Below, in pieces: positions 9,029 to 17,141 of a DNA stretch of 43,070 bases (the stretch's first letter is position 1; each line of letters starts with the position of its first letter). The stretch comes from Nitrosopumilales archaeon UBA218 (GTDB taxonomy: Archaea; Thermoproteota; Nitrososphaeria; Nitrososphaerales; Nitrosopumilaceae): the NCBI GenBank assembly GCA_002499525.1, contig DAMC01000041.1, forward strand, positions 11,862 through 54,931. The letters are read 5' to 3'. Made by a program: the position numbers and the translations under genes. The notes under the pieces are model-generated. The model saw only the letters and a list, made by a program, of their open reading frames with translations, was not told the DNA's origin and ran no database searches.

Positions 9029-9619
9029 CTAGGTTTTTGTTGCAGAGATAATTGTCACTGGATTTCTTGCTAACATCATTGTCCCAGTTTTGGTCTTTTT
9101 ACTTTTCGATATTGTAACTTGAGTGATGTCAATCTCTGAAAATCCTATTTTATTTACTATATCCAATACTGAGTAGAGTGTCTCAATTAGTATAATCCCA
9201 ATTACAATTCTAGATCCAGGTTTTAGCTTGGAATTACATAAATTTACAATATCTTTGGTATCACCACCTGTTCCACCAATGAATATTGCATCGGCCATAG
9301 GAAGTTCCATGATTTTTGCTTTGGCATCTGATAATATTACGTCCACATTTGTCAAGCCAAATTTTGAGATATTTCTTTTTGTCAGATCAACAGCTTTTGG
9401 ATCAATATCCACCGCGTAGATTTTTCCTTTTTTTCCAATTTGAAGGGCAGCTTCGATGGTGATAGAACCGCTGCCGCAACCAATGTCATAAACAATATTT
9501 TCTTCAGAGAGTCTTGCTTTACTGATTTGTATAACACGAACTTCCTCTTTTGTTATTGGAACTTCATCAGTTCTATCAAACTCTTCGTCTGGAATTCCGG
9601 GAGTCTTATAGTTCCACAT
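9029..9619 (-). CDS. cbiT: Cobalt-precorrin-6B (C15)-methyltransferase, decarboxylating
   Basis: Class I SAM methyltransferase that methylates C15 and decarboxylates C12 in corrin synthesis. The 196-residue protein begins with the CbiT-type GIPDEEF and PITKEEVRVIQISKARL stretch. It then has the SAM motif VYDIGCGSGSITIEAAL (about residues 43-59), IYAVDIDPKAVDLTKRN (about 68-84), and ADAIFIGGTGGD (about 109-120), where the GG-GG loop is characteristic of CbiT. In bacteria CbiT is often fused to CbiE; here it stands alone. The upstream EMC6-like gene ends 1 nt before it, so the two are probably co-transcribed. Confidence 0.88.
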   Translation of the reverse strand: MWNYKTPGIPDEEFDRTDEVPITKEEVRVIQISKARLSEENIVYDIGCGSGSITIEAALQIGKKGKIYAVDIDPKAVDLTKRNISKFGLTNVDVILSDAKAKIMELPMADAIFIGGTGGDTKDIVNLCNSKLKPGSRIVIGIILIETLYSVLDIVNKIGFSEIDITQVTISKSKKTKTGTMMLARNPVTIISATKT

Positions 9620-9620
9620 T

Positions 9621-10034
9621 TTAAATTGGTTTTAGTGTAGTAACGCCTGTTGAAGGCAGATGTACTAGCGTGTATGATAGAATCCACATGAACAAATACA
9701 AGAACACGTAAGTACCTAATCCCGTAGTTACAATTTTTTTTCTATCCGAACGTGGTAAACCTATTTTGAGACCTTTACCAACTATAGCAGATCCAATAAA
9801 TACCAAAATCATAAATCCGATAGATGCCCATCTGCGTTCTTCACCCTCAATTGATTCAAACAAGAATGTGGCAATCACACCACCAATAGCTGCCATACCA
9901 ATTCTAATCCAGAAAAGTTTATCGAGTAGTTTTTTTCGTCTTTCAATTTCGTCCTGAGTATCCACTGGTGCAACATTTGGTGTATTATCATCAACCGGAT
10001 CTGTGGAATCCGGTTTTTTCTTTGGATGTTTCAA
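9621..10034 (-). CDS. Small three-helix membrane protein, EMC6-like
   Basis: A 137-residue protein. Residues 1-30 are hydrophilic and proline/aspartate-rich. Three hydrophobic segments follow at about 41-59, 71-90 and 105-126. An ERRKKLLDKLFWIRIGMAA segment precedes the first helix, and the end YVFLYLFMWILSYTLVHLP resembles the last helix of eukaryotic EMC6 (a YVLFWTFLYGMVHVY-like stretch, recalled from memory). EMC6 belongs to the core of the ER membrane insertase complex and pairs there with the Oxa1-family subunit EMC3. If the match holds, this protein could assist membrane insertion. It is the first gene of the run leading into cbiT, which has no obvious link. The call is an inference; a generic small membrane protein is the alternative. 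Confidence 0.5.
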   Translation of the reverse strand: MKHPKKKPDSTDPVDDNTPNVAPVDTQDEIERRKKLLDKLFWIRIGMAAIGGVIATFLFESIEGEERRWASIGFMILVFIGSAIVGKGLKIGLPRSDRKKIVTTGLGTYVFLYLFMWILSYTLVHLPSTGVTTLKPI

Positions 10035-10132
10035 TGAAATTTCTAAGGATGACTCGACTGTGTCAGGTTTAAAATGTTTGGTCGCATTCAGTTCATTAGT
10101 GAGGATATGGTTGTGGTATTTAGCGGATTGTT

Positions 10133-12061
10133 ATGGGCTTAGCTGGTATAGAACTCGCATTTTTGGTAAAAGAAATATCTGAAAGAACTGCTGGTTACTA
10201 TGTCAACAATATCTATCCGATAAATCAGAATAGTGTTCTTTTCAAGTTACATCATCCAGACAAACCAGATCTATTCTTAGTAATTTCATCTATCGGGATG
10301 TGGTTTACCGGAATTAAAATTGACGCTATTGAAGATAACAAACTGGTGAAAAGATTGCGTGATGATCTTTTACGATTAAAGATTGTCAGAATAGAGCAAA
10401 TAGGAGTAGAACGAATAGCATATCTTACATTTTCTGGATTTGATAAAGAATTTGTATTAATTTGTGAGTTTTTTGGAGATGGAAATATTATGTTATGTAA
10501 TAAAGATCTCAAAGTTCTGGCATTATTGCACTCAATTGCAGTAAGGCACCGAGAGATACGTGTTGGATCGATCTATGCTCCACCACCACAAAAAGGTCTC
10601 AACATCTTTGATATTTCATCAGAAAACTTTACAGAAATAAAATCAATCTCAACACCAATCGCAAAATGGTTTGGGAGAACGTATGGGCTGCCAACTAAAT
10701 ACGCTCAAGAAATACTGAGAATCGCCAACGTTGATTTTGATTTGGTATGTCAAAACATTACTGATCAACAGATAGAGCGGATCATTTTAGCTTCAAAGAC
10801 TCTTACAAATGACATTGTATCTGGTAATCATAATCCAGTAATTGTCAAATCCGATGATGAATTTGACGTATATCCAATCTCCTCCACCATACAAGATACT
10901 ACACAAGAACAGATCCCCAGCTTTATGGAAGGTTTAGACAAAATATTTTCCAATATTATTCTAGATAAAGGAAAGCTAGTAAAATCAGGCTCAATTGATA
11001 AGAAGATTGCCGATCTTCAATCTAAAATTGATGAACAAACTAAAGCGATTTCATTAGTTAAGGAGAAATCTGAAAAGATTTCCAGTGTAGCAAAATCTCT
11101 TTACTCTTTTTCTTCATATGGTGTATCAAGTATACTAGACTCACCAGTTGCTCAGATTCTCAAGGCAAGCAATGCTGAACTTATCAAGGATCGAGGAATT
11201 TTATTTCTTAAAATAGACGATGAGAAAATTCAGATAAATTCGGAGTCATCATTTCCAGCAATCGCTTCAACAATATTTAACGAGGCAAAAAGACAATCAT
11301 CTGCTATCGAATTAATTGAATCTCTTAAAATCAAAAATCTAAAAGAACTGGAAAAACTCAAATCTCAATCACAAGAAACTAAAAAAGCAGTTTTTTTTAC
11401 GGAATTCAAGAAAAAAGAATGGTTTGAAAGATACAGATGGTTCAACACATCTGATGGATTATTAGCCATAGGTGGCCGGGATTCATCATCAAATTCTGCA
11501 ATCATACGAAAACAGCTGACTAAAAATGATAAGGTATTTCATGCGGAGATTTTTGGTTCCCCGTTCTTTATTCTAAAAGATGTACCTGATTCTTTACCAT
11601 TTGATTCCTTAAATGAAGTTGCTCAGGCTACTGTATGCTTTAGTCGAGCTTGGAGAGAAGCAATGTATGGCATGAGTGCATATTGGATTAATCCTGAGCA
11701 AGTAAAAAAAGCAGCCCCTAGCGGACAATTTCTTTCAAGGGGCTCTTTTGTTTTAGAAGGGCATAAAAATTTCATCAAAGCACCTAATCTCAGATTAGCA
11801 GTAGGGGTACAATATCACGATGAGCGATATATCCTTACATGTGGTCCTCCAGAACCAATAAAGAAGAATTGTATTTGTTATGCAATTATTGAGCCAGGCT
11901 TGGATGAAATGACGGATTGTGCAAAAAGAGTGAGAACGGAATTCATAAAGCTTCAAGAAGATATTGCAAAACAGTTTGATATTGACGATTATGTTAGAGT
12001 ATTACCAGCAGGTGAAAGTCACATAGTAGAATCGGGCAATACCAAAGTTGAACCCGCCTAA
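10133..12061 (+). CDS. rqcH: NFACT-family ribosome quality-control protein RqcH (Rqc2/NEMF homolog)
   Basis: Homolog of eukaryotic Rqc2/NEMF and bacterial RqcH, which bind stalled large ribosomal subunits with peptidyl-tRNA and recruit alanyl-tRNA to add C-terminal Ala tails. The 642-residue protein shows the NFACT-N domain at about residues 1-200, with CEFFGDGNIMLCN near 110-122. HhH and coiled-coil regions cover about 285-430. The NFACT-R (DUF814) domain begins at KKEWFERYRWF (about 423) and contains IGGRDSSSN (446-453) and the R-AWREAMYGMSAYW stretch. The Mut7-C gene begins inside its 3' end with a 14 nt overlap, suggesting coupled translation. Confidence 0.9.
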   Translation: MGLAGIELAFLVKEISERTAGYYVNNIYPINQNSVLFKLHHPDKPDLFLVISSIGMWFTGIKIDAIEDNKLVKRLRDDLLRLKIVRIEQIGVERIAYLTFSGFDKEFVLICEFFGDGNIMLCNKDLKVLALLHSIAVRHREIRVGSIYAPPPQKGLNIFDISSENFTEIKSISTPIAKWFGRTYGLPTKYAQEILRIANVDFDLVCQNITDQQIERIILASKTLTNDIVSGNHNPVIVKSDDEFDVYPISSTIQDTTQEQIPSFMEGLDKIFSNIILDKGKLVKSGSIDKKIADLQSKIDEQTKAISLVKEKSEKISSVAKSLYSFSSYGVSSILDSPVAQILKASNAELIKDRGILFLKIDDEKIQINSESSFPAIASTIFNEAKRQSSAIELIESLKIKNLKELEKLKSQSQETKKAVFFTEFKKKEWFERYRWFNTSDGLLAIGGRDSSSNSAIIRKQLTKNDKVFHAEIFGSPFFILKDVPDSLPFDSLNEVAQATVCFSRAWREAMYGMSAYWINPEQVKKAAPSGQFLSRGSFVLEGHKNFIKAPNLRLAVGVQYHDERYILTCGPPEPIKKNCICYAIIEPGLDEMTDCAKRVRTEFIKLQEDIAKQFDIDDYVRVLPAGESHIVESGNTKVEPA

Positions 12062-12521
12062 ATTTTTTGTTGACTCGATGTTGGGCACTTTGGCAAAAAA
12101 ACTTCGAATGTTTGGCTTTGATTGTAAATATGAATCAGCGATTGATGATGACAGTTTAGTCTTGATTGCAAAAAAACAAGATAGAATTGTCGTAACAAAG
12201 GATTTGAAATTAGTAATAAATTGCCTGCAACATGATATAAAGACAATAAAGATACAAAACAATACTGATAAAGAACAATTAATCGAAATTGCACATCAGA
12301 TAAACTATAACAAATTTCAACTCACATATTCAAGATGTTCGTTGTGTAATGGACTGCTGGAAGAAATTGCAAAAAATACTATATTGGGAAAAATTCCTCA
12401 ACGCATATTAGAATCAAAAGAAAAGTTTTGGAAATGTAAAGAGTGCAATCATGTTTATTGGATGGGAACTCATATTAGTAATATTGAAAAATTTGTTACT
12501 GATTTAAATGGAAATATCTGA
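12048..12521 (+). CDS. Mut7-C (DUF82) PIN-like RNase-domain protein with zinc ribbon
   Basis: The 157-residue protein matches the Mut7-C domain. The N-terminus KFFVDSMLGTLAKKLRMFG and the later RIVVTKDLK carry the acidic residues of the PIN-like fold. The C-terminal half holds two zinc knuckles, CSLC (about residue 97) and CKEC (about 134), with an ILGKIPQRI segment between them. Family members are inferred nucleases. The start is TTG at 12048, inside the last codons of rqcH, because the conserved PPKFFVDSMLG begins right there. It in turn overlaps the AMMECR1 gene by 14 nt. Location behind rqcH suggests a role in handling stalled mRNA or tRNA, which is an inference. Confidence 0.85.
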   Translation: MNPPKFFVDSMLGTLAKKLRMFGFDCKYESAIDDDSLVLIAKKQDRIVVTKDLKLVINCLQHDIKTIKIQNNTDKEQLIEIAHQINYNKFQLTYSRCSLCNGLLEEIAKNTILGKIPQRILESKEKFWKCKECNHVYWMGTHISNIEKFVTDLNGNI

Positions 12522-13122
12522 TATCTCAGACGAAGATGGGCAATTACTAGTATCTACTGCAAGAAAAATTGTTACAGAGTTTGTTTGCTCTAAACAAAGG
12601 ATCAAACTTGGCAAAGATGTCGAAATGAAATTATCTTTTGATGCAGGATTATTTGTGACATTGAATCATAATGACGAATTAAGAGGATGCATTGGTTTTC
12701 CATTACCAAGTAAGATTATACGTGCATTACCAGATGCAGCTATTGCAGCAGCCACTGAAGATCCAAGATTTTTGCCGGTTAAAACATCAGAGCTTGACCA
12801 TATCACTTTTGAAGTTACATTGCTTACCCCACCAAAGGAAATAAGAGTAGAAGATCCTATTTGTCTTCCAAAAAAAATCAAGGTTGGTCGTGATGGTTTG
12901 ATCATAAAACAGGGACAATATTCTGGCTTACTCTTACCTCAGGTCCCAGTAGAATATCGGTGGAATGAAAAAGAATTCTTGGACCACACTTGTGAGAAGG
13001 CTGGACTGCCTGCAGGTTGTTGGATGCAAAAACATACGAAAGTGTTCTCATTTGAAGGCATAATATTCAGAGAACAAAAGCCCAATGGAGTAATTGTTCG
13101 AGAAAAATTAGAGCTTACCTGA
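12508..13122 (+). CDS. AMMECR1-domain protein
   Basis: The 204-residue protein contains the family signature LRGCIGFPLP (about residues 52-61), which is nearly invariant from archaea to human AMMECR1. AATEDPRFLPVK (about 83-94) and a C-terminal GLLLPQVPVEYRWNEKEFLDHTC stretch, typical of the family, follow. The molecular function is unknown. The ATG at 12508 overlaps the preceding Mut7-C gene by 14 nt, making it the third gene of a tightly overlapped operon. Its 3' end overlaps the phosphomevalonate dehydratase small-subunit gene convergently by 15 nt. Confidence 0.9.
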   Translation: MEISDISDEDGQLLVSTARKIVTEFVCSKQRIKLGKDVEMKLSFDAGLFVTLNHNDELRGCIGFPLPSKIIRALPDAAIAAATEDPRFLPVKTSELDHITFEVTLLTPPKEIRVEDPICLPKKIKVGRDGLIIKQGQYSGLLLPQVPVEYRWNEKEFLDHTCEKAGLPAGCWMQKHTKVFSFEGIIFREQKPNGVIVREKLELT

Positions 13123-13482
13123 ATATGTGTCTAGTATCAGATTTTCGCCATTATGTAATTTTTCATATTCTTGATCTGTAGCAATTACAAGCGGTATGTT
13201 TGCTAGTGCGCAACCAGAAGCAACTGTTAGATCCACTTTTTTACAGATCATTGCGTTTGGTGCAGAATTGTTTGTTTTAATAGAATAAATGGTATATGCG
13301 CCAACACTACTTCCAACTCCATTAGGGAAAACCAGAATCTTATCTTTTAATGGAATGTCATACAAATCGTGTTTTGAATCATGTATTTTGCCGGTTTTTT
13401 TATCAACGGTGCCAAGAAAATTAATCGGATTAGATGTTTTGAGAATTTTGCCACTGGCTTTTCCTGCCACTATGACTTTCAT
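13108..13482 (-). CDS. Phosphomevalonate dehydratase small subunit (DUF126, aconitase X swivel)
   Basis: Small, swivelling subunit of the aconitase-X family enzyme that dehydrates 5-phosphomevalonate to trans-anhydromevalonate 5-phosphate in the modified archaeal mevalonate pathway. The 124-residue protein has GKASGKIL, the NFLGTVDKKTGKI block and VFPNGVGSSVGAYTIYSI (about residues 51-68), in which the conserved serine of the family lies, then ASGCALANIPLV. The gene overlaps the large-subunit gene by 4 nt (ATGA type), which strongly supports a two-subunit complex. Confidence 0.85.
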   Translation of the reverse strand: MKVIVAGKASGKILKTSNPINFLGTVDKKTGKIHDSKHDLYDIPLKDKILVFPNGVGSSVGAYTIYSIKTNNSAPNAMICKKVDLTVASGCALANIPLVIATDQEYEKLHNGENLILDTYSGKL

Positions 13483-14633
13483 CTGGTTTCTTCCGCAATG
13501 ATTCTTGCAAGTGATTTTAAATTAACTCCAACTCCATTGGAGTTATTTAGGTAATAGGCGCCCTTGATACTATTAGTGGTGACAGAATCTATCTCATTTT
13601 TATCAACAAGTGGAGTTAGACACGTACAGCAATCAGAAAGAATCTCACATCCTGCTCGTTCTAGTTCATTAGTGTATCCTAGATTCCTTGCCTGCTCTTT
13701 TACTGAGCGTGGGCAGAAAACCATACATCTCTTGGAAAATTCTTTTCCTTTAAGTAGCCAAGACAAATCTGCTATTTCTTTGAGGCCTAATTGTGGGCTG
13801 CCCAGCGTAATGATATCACCTTTTTCTGCGGTGTTTAATTCATCATAGACTTTTTGCATTTCTTTTTTATCAAAATCAATCTTTTCTGAATTAGGAGTCG
13901 ATTCGCCCAAGACAAACTTGCCACACCGTCCAGAGGTTCCCATCCCACCGCACAAAGCTTTGCATTGACGTCTGTCGATGTCTGAAACACCAGATATTTG
14001 GACTGCATTATCACCCACCTTGCCTGCAAAGTATCCTAACATACCAAAGACTAACTCGTCAGGCTGTTCAACTTTCATTTGTATTGTAATATTTGGAGTA
14101 TCATCGATTCTGAGATCAGAGTATGGACTTTTTCCGGTTAGGGCGCTGGCTAGAGCAGAAAACGCACTTTCCTTGTTAGTCTTAAGGTGTCCAATAGAAT
14201 TTGCATAAATTGCAGCGTTACTTTCTGCAAATGATACTTGTGTTCCTTTCTCAGGCAGATCAAATATCTCATAGGGAATACAGGAAAATGAAGGGATTAC
14301 GCCCATTTTTTTGTAAGAATCGGCGATACTTTTTTGTTTTGTAATAAATTCACTAGATAGATTATACTTGGATACAGAGTCAAAATCAAATCCCATGGGA
14401 TTAACTGTTGTCATTACTTTCACTTTAGCATCTTGAGAAAGTTTTGCCAGAAATTCCTCACCTGCGTCTCCAATTGTATTATAATTGACGCCGGAGAGAT
14501 GCGCCCATTTAATCGGGATTAGTTTTTGGGCATTTGTTGCCTCTCCAGTAGCAACTAGAATTCTGTATGCAGTCTCTAATGTTTCACCATATTCACCTTT
14601 GAGTGCAAGCTCCTCTTCTCGTGTAAGCTCCAT
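13479..14633 (-). CDS. Phosphomevalonate dehydratase large subunit (DUF521, aconitase X)
   Basis: Catalytic subunit binding the iron-sulfur cluster; with the small subunit it serves isoprenoid-lipid precursor synthesis. The 384-residue protein begins with the family-typical MELTREEELALKGEYG. It has KWAHLSGVNYNTIGD (about 42-56), C118 in PSFSCIPYE, CKALCGGMGTSGRCG (about 225-239), and a C-terminal CCTCL segment near 338. The Cys residues are candidates for cluster ligands. Aconitase X homologs also include other hydro-lyases (e.g. hydroxyproline metabolism), but the split two-gene form in an archaeon favours phosphomevalonate dehydratase. It is divergent from nth. Confidence 0.85.
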   Translation of the reverse strand: MELTREEELALKGEYGETLETAYRILVATGEATNAQKLIPIKWAHLSGVNYNTIGDAGEEFLAKLSQDAKVKVMTTVNPMGFDFDSVSKYNLSSEFITKQKSIADSYKKMGVIPSFSCIPYEIFDLPEKGTQVSFAESNAAIYANSIGHLKTNKESAFSALASALTGKSPYSDLRIDDTPNITIQMKVEQPDELVFGMLGYFAGKVGDNAVQISGVSDIDRRQCKALCGGMGTSGRCGKFVLGESTPNSEKIDFDKKEMQKVYDELNTAEKGDIITLGSPQLGLKEIADLSWLLKGKEFSKRCMVFCPRSVKEQARNLGYTNELERAGCEILSDCCTCLTPLVDKNEIDSVTTNSIKGAYYLNNSNGVGVNLKSLARIIAEETR

Positions 14634-14703
14634 ATTTTGGAATGATATTTTGGTTGTATAATACTTGTTGCAAGTTTATTATCAGATTTGAATAAAAAAA
14701 ATC

Positions 14704-15357
14704 GTGAAGAAGATTATCAATGGAATGATTGATACGATGAATTCTGTTCAACCACCAAGAATGACTGCATTAAGAGAATTACGTGAATCAGAACAAGGAG
14801 ATCCGTTTGCAATACTGATAGGGACAATTCTTTCTGCTAGAACTAAGGATGAAAATACTGCCAAAGTAGTAAAATCATTGTTTACACGTTACAAAAATGC
14901 AAAGGAATTGAGTTTAGCAAAAATTAAGGATGTTGAAAAAATAATTCATTCCATTGGATTCTATCATGTGAAAGCAAAGAGAATTATCGACGTCGCAAAA
15001 ATAATTCACTCTCAATATGGTGGTCAAGTACCACAAAACATGGATTCATTGATTAATTTGCCAGGAGTAGGTCGAAAGACAGCAAATTGTGTATTAGTAT
15101 ATGCTTTTGACCAACCAGCTATTCCAGTAGATATTCATGTACATAGAATATCAAACAGACTTGGTCTGGTAGAAACAAAAACACCAGAACAAACTGAGGA
15201 AGTTTTGATGCAGAAGATCCCTAAAAAATTCTGGCTTCAAATCAATGACACATTTGTTATGTATGGTCAGAACATCTGCAAGCCTATATCACCTATGTGT
15301 GAGGTTTGTAAAATAAAGAAACTGTGTAGATATTATTCTATGAGGAACGGCGTTTAG
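14704..15357 (+). CDS. nth: Endonuclease III (DNA glycosylase/AP lyase)
   Basis: Base-excision repair glycosylase for oxidised pyrimidines. The 217-residue protein contains the helix-hairpin-helix LPGVGRKTA (119-127), catalytic Lys125 and Asp143 (in PVDIHVHR), and a C-terminal [4Fe-4S] loop with the classic spacing C192-x6-C199-x2-C202-x5-C208. The start is GTG at 14704; a TTTATTA box at 14675-14681 sits about 26 nt upstream, fitting a leaderless transcript. An in-frame ATG at 14725 is an alternative. The 3' end overlaps the convergent secreted-protein gene by 20 nt. Confidence 0.95.
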   Translation: MKKIINGMIDTMNSVQPPRMTALRELRESEQGDPFAILIGTILSARTKDENTAKVVKSLFTRYKNAKELSLAKIKDVEKIIHSIGFYHVKAKRIIDVAKIIHSQYGGQVPQNMDSLINLPGVGRKTANCVLVYAFDQPAIPVDIHVHRISNRLGLVETKTPEQTEEVLMQKIPKKFWLQINDTFVMYGQNICKPISPMCEVCKIKKLCRYYSMRNGV

Positions 15358-16012
15358 TTAACAGTAACGCCAAAATCAGTGCACCTACTCCTCCTGCTAC
15401 AAAAAATGGATAATAGTGGAGTGGATTTTGTGATATATCCCCGGATAAAATCTCAATTGTAAAAGTGCCTGAATTAATTGCTGGGGGATCATTTGGGTTT
15501 TCCATCCCATAAACGCCGTAACTACCTACTACAAAGTCACTGAGTCCGAGATTGGTGACAACTATTCTTTTACCGTTACCCACTGAGAGACCTGCTGCGT
15601 CCCCGTATGCCATTATTATTTTGGAATTTTCGTACCACCCTTCTTTATCAACTCTGGTTGCAGGAAAATACCCACTATCTGGAAGATTTACAGCAATCCA
15701 TAGTTTATGATCAGGTTGGCTACCCATTCCAATTTCAACAAATTTGTTCTTTACATTAGCATCATAAAGTCTAACGATAGCATTTCCGTTCGGATTAGAA
15801 TAAAGCAATTTGTTTTCTATTGTTATTTGCCAAGAACCAGAATGACTTTTTGAAAAAGGTATGACGGTGATATTATTTTTTATTTTATTAAAATCATTAG
15901 CCGGAACATTAACTGATTGTAACACTAATGACGGGTTCGAAAACTTTTGCTCGGCATTAACAGGAATGACTGTCAGTGCAACTAACAATACTAAAATAAT
16001 TTTTAGGTTCAT
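15338..16012 (-). CDS. Secreted, C-terminally membrane-anchored protein of unknown function
   Basis: Not recognised. The 224-residue protein has a clear signal peptide (residues 1-20, ending VNAEQ), a beta-rich extracellular region of about 170 residues, and a single C-terminal membrane helix (about 197-218) followed by KRRSS. This would leave the domain outside and a short tail inside. Its ATG overlaps the sat stop by 4 nt, so it belongs to the cysH-sat operon. A role linked to sulfate acquisition is possible but only inferred from position. No cysteine-rich or enzymatic motif is evident. Confidence 0.7.
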   Translation of the reverse strand: MNLKIILVLLVALTVIPVNAEQKFSNPSLVLQSVNVPANDFNKIKNNITVIPFSKSHSGSWQITIENKLLYSNPNGNAIVRLYDANVKNKFVEIGMGSQPDHKLWIAVNLPDSGYFPATRVDKEGWYENSKIIMAYGDAAGLSVGNGKRIVVTNLGLSDFVVGSYGVYGMENPNDPPAINSGTFTIEILSGDISQNPLHYYPFFVAGGVGALILALLLTKRRSS

Positions 16013-17139
16013 TCTACAAACGGCTTTTTGAATGACTGAATTACCTTAACTACTTCAGGTCTCATGATAAATTCAGATGGAGATTTTCCCTCATCAATTA
16101 TTTGCCTGAGCTTAGTTCCGCTAATTTGTTCATGGAAATCTGGTGAGTGAGGACAGGCACGCTCATTTGTAAATGCGAGGCATTTTTTACAATAGTAAAA
16201 TGCTGGAAAAAACAAAGGCTTGATATCCAAATCGGGATAGTCCGAAAAGATATCTTGTGCTGCAAATGGTGAGTAGTATTTTCCAACTCCGGCATGGTCA
16301 CGTCCTATTATGATGTTGGTACATCCATAGTTTTGTCTCATTATAGCGTGATGGATTGCCTCCTTAGGTCCTGCATATCTCATTTCAGTATGAAGTGTAG
16401 CTAAAGTGCATCTATTATTTGGATAATAATTCGAAATCATGGCAAGATATGATTCTAGTATAACTTGGTCAATAAAATCACCGGATTTTTTCTTGCCAAT
16501 AAGTGGGTTAACAAATACTCCATCACAGCTGAGAAATGATTCTTTTTGCAACATTTCGTGAGCTACGTGTGGGGGATTTCTTGTCTGAAATGCAGCTATT
16601 GTTTTCCATCCAGCATCGGAAAAGGCTTTTCTTGTATCATTTGGAGTTAGTCTGTATTTACGGATAGGATCTGCATCCGGACGTTTAATGTAATCTATCT
16701 TACCACCAAGAAGATAATCATTCATTGACATTGTCTTTGCTACACCAGGGTGATTGATGTCAGTGGTTCCATACACTGCTTGAGAGGTTTTTGTTTTATC
16801 AAATGTATACGAGTCTTCAACATGTAAAATGGCAAATACTCCATGAGTTGTTTGTAATGCGATATCTTTGAAGTCTTTTGCCTTTTGCGCGGAATCTTTA
16901 TCCACGTCAAGAACTATTGGAACTGTCCAAGCAAGATCATTACTTAATCTTCCCTTCGTAATTACGCTATCAAAATCTGGTTTTGAGAGAAACCCTTCCA
17001 GAGGACTAAAAATTCCATCTGCAATATTTTCCACGTCGTTAGCAAGGTCCTCACTAACAGAAACAGAAAACATTCCGTTTGTATTCTTTTGTGTGATGCG
17101 ATTTACTAGCTTTCCTCCATGAGGTTTGATTGCGTCCAT
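16009..17139 (-). CDS. sat: Sulfate adenylyltransferase (ATP sulfurylase)
   Basis: Forms adenylyl sulfate (APS) from ATP and sulfate. Signatures include IKPHGGKLVNR at the N-terminus, FQTRNPPHVAHEML (the QTRNPxHxxH active-site motif, near residue 187), and GRDHAGVGKYY (the GRDHAG motif). A C-terminal CKKCLAF...CPH knuckle, seen in archaeal/bacterial homodimeric forms, follows. An ATG at 17166 gives nine more residues overlapping cysH by 25 nt. I prefer 17139, where MDAIKPHGGKLVNR begins, because it matches the family N-terminus. It lies directly after cysH and overlaps the next gene by 4 nt. Confidence 0.93.
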   Translation of the reverse strand: MDAIKPHGGKLVNRITQKNTNGMFSVSVSEDLANDVENIADGIFSPLEGFLSKPDFDSVITKGRLSNDLAWTVPIVLDVDKDSAQKAKDFKDIALQTTHGVFAILHVEDSYTFDKTKTSQAVYGTTDINHPGVAKTMSMNDYLLGGKIDYIKRPDADPIRKYRLTPNDTRKAFSDAGWKTIAAFQTRNPPHVAHEMLQKESFLSCDGVFVNPLIGKKKSGDFIDQVILESYLAMISNYYPNNRCTLATLHTEMRYAGPKEAIHHAIMRQNYGCTNIIIGRDHAGVGKYYSPFAAQDIFSDYPDLDIKPLFFPAFYYCKKCLAFTNERACPHSPDFHEQISGTKLRQIIDEGKSPSEFIMRPEVVKVIQSFKKPFVE

Positions 17140-17141
17140 GT

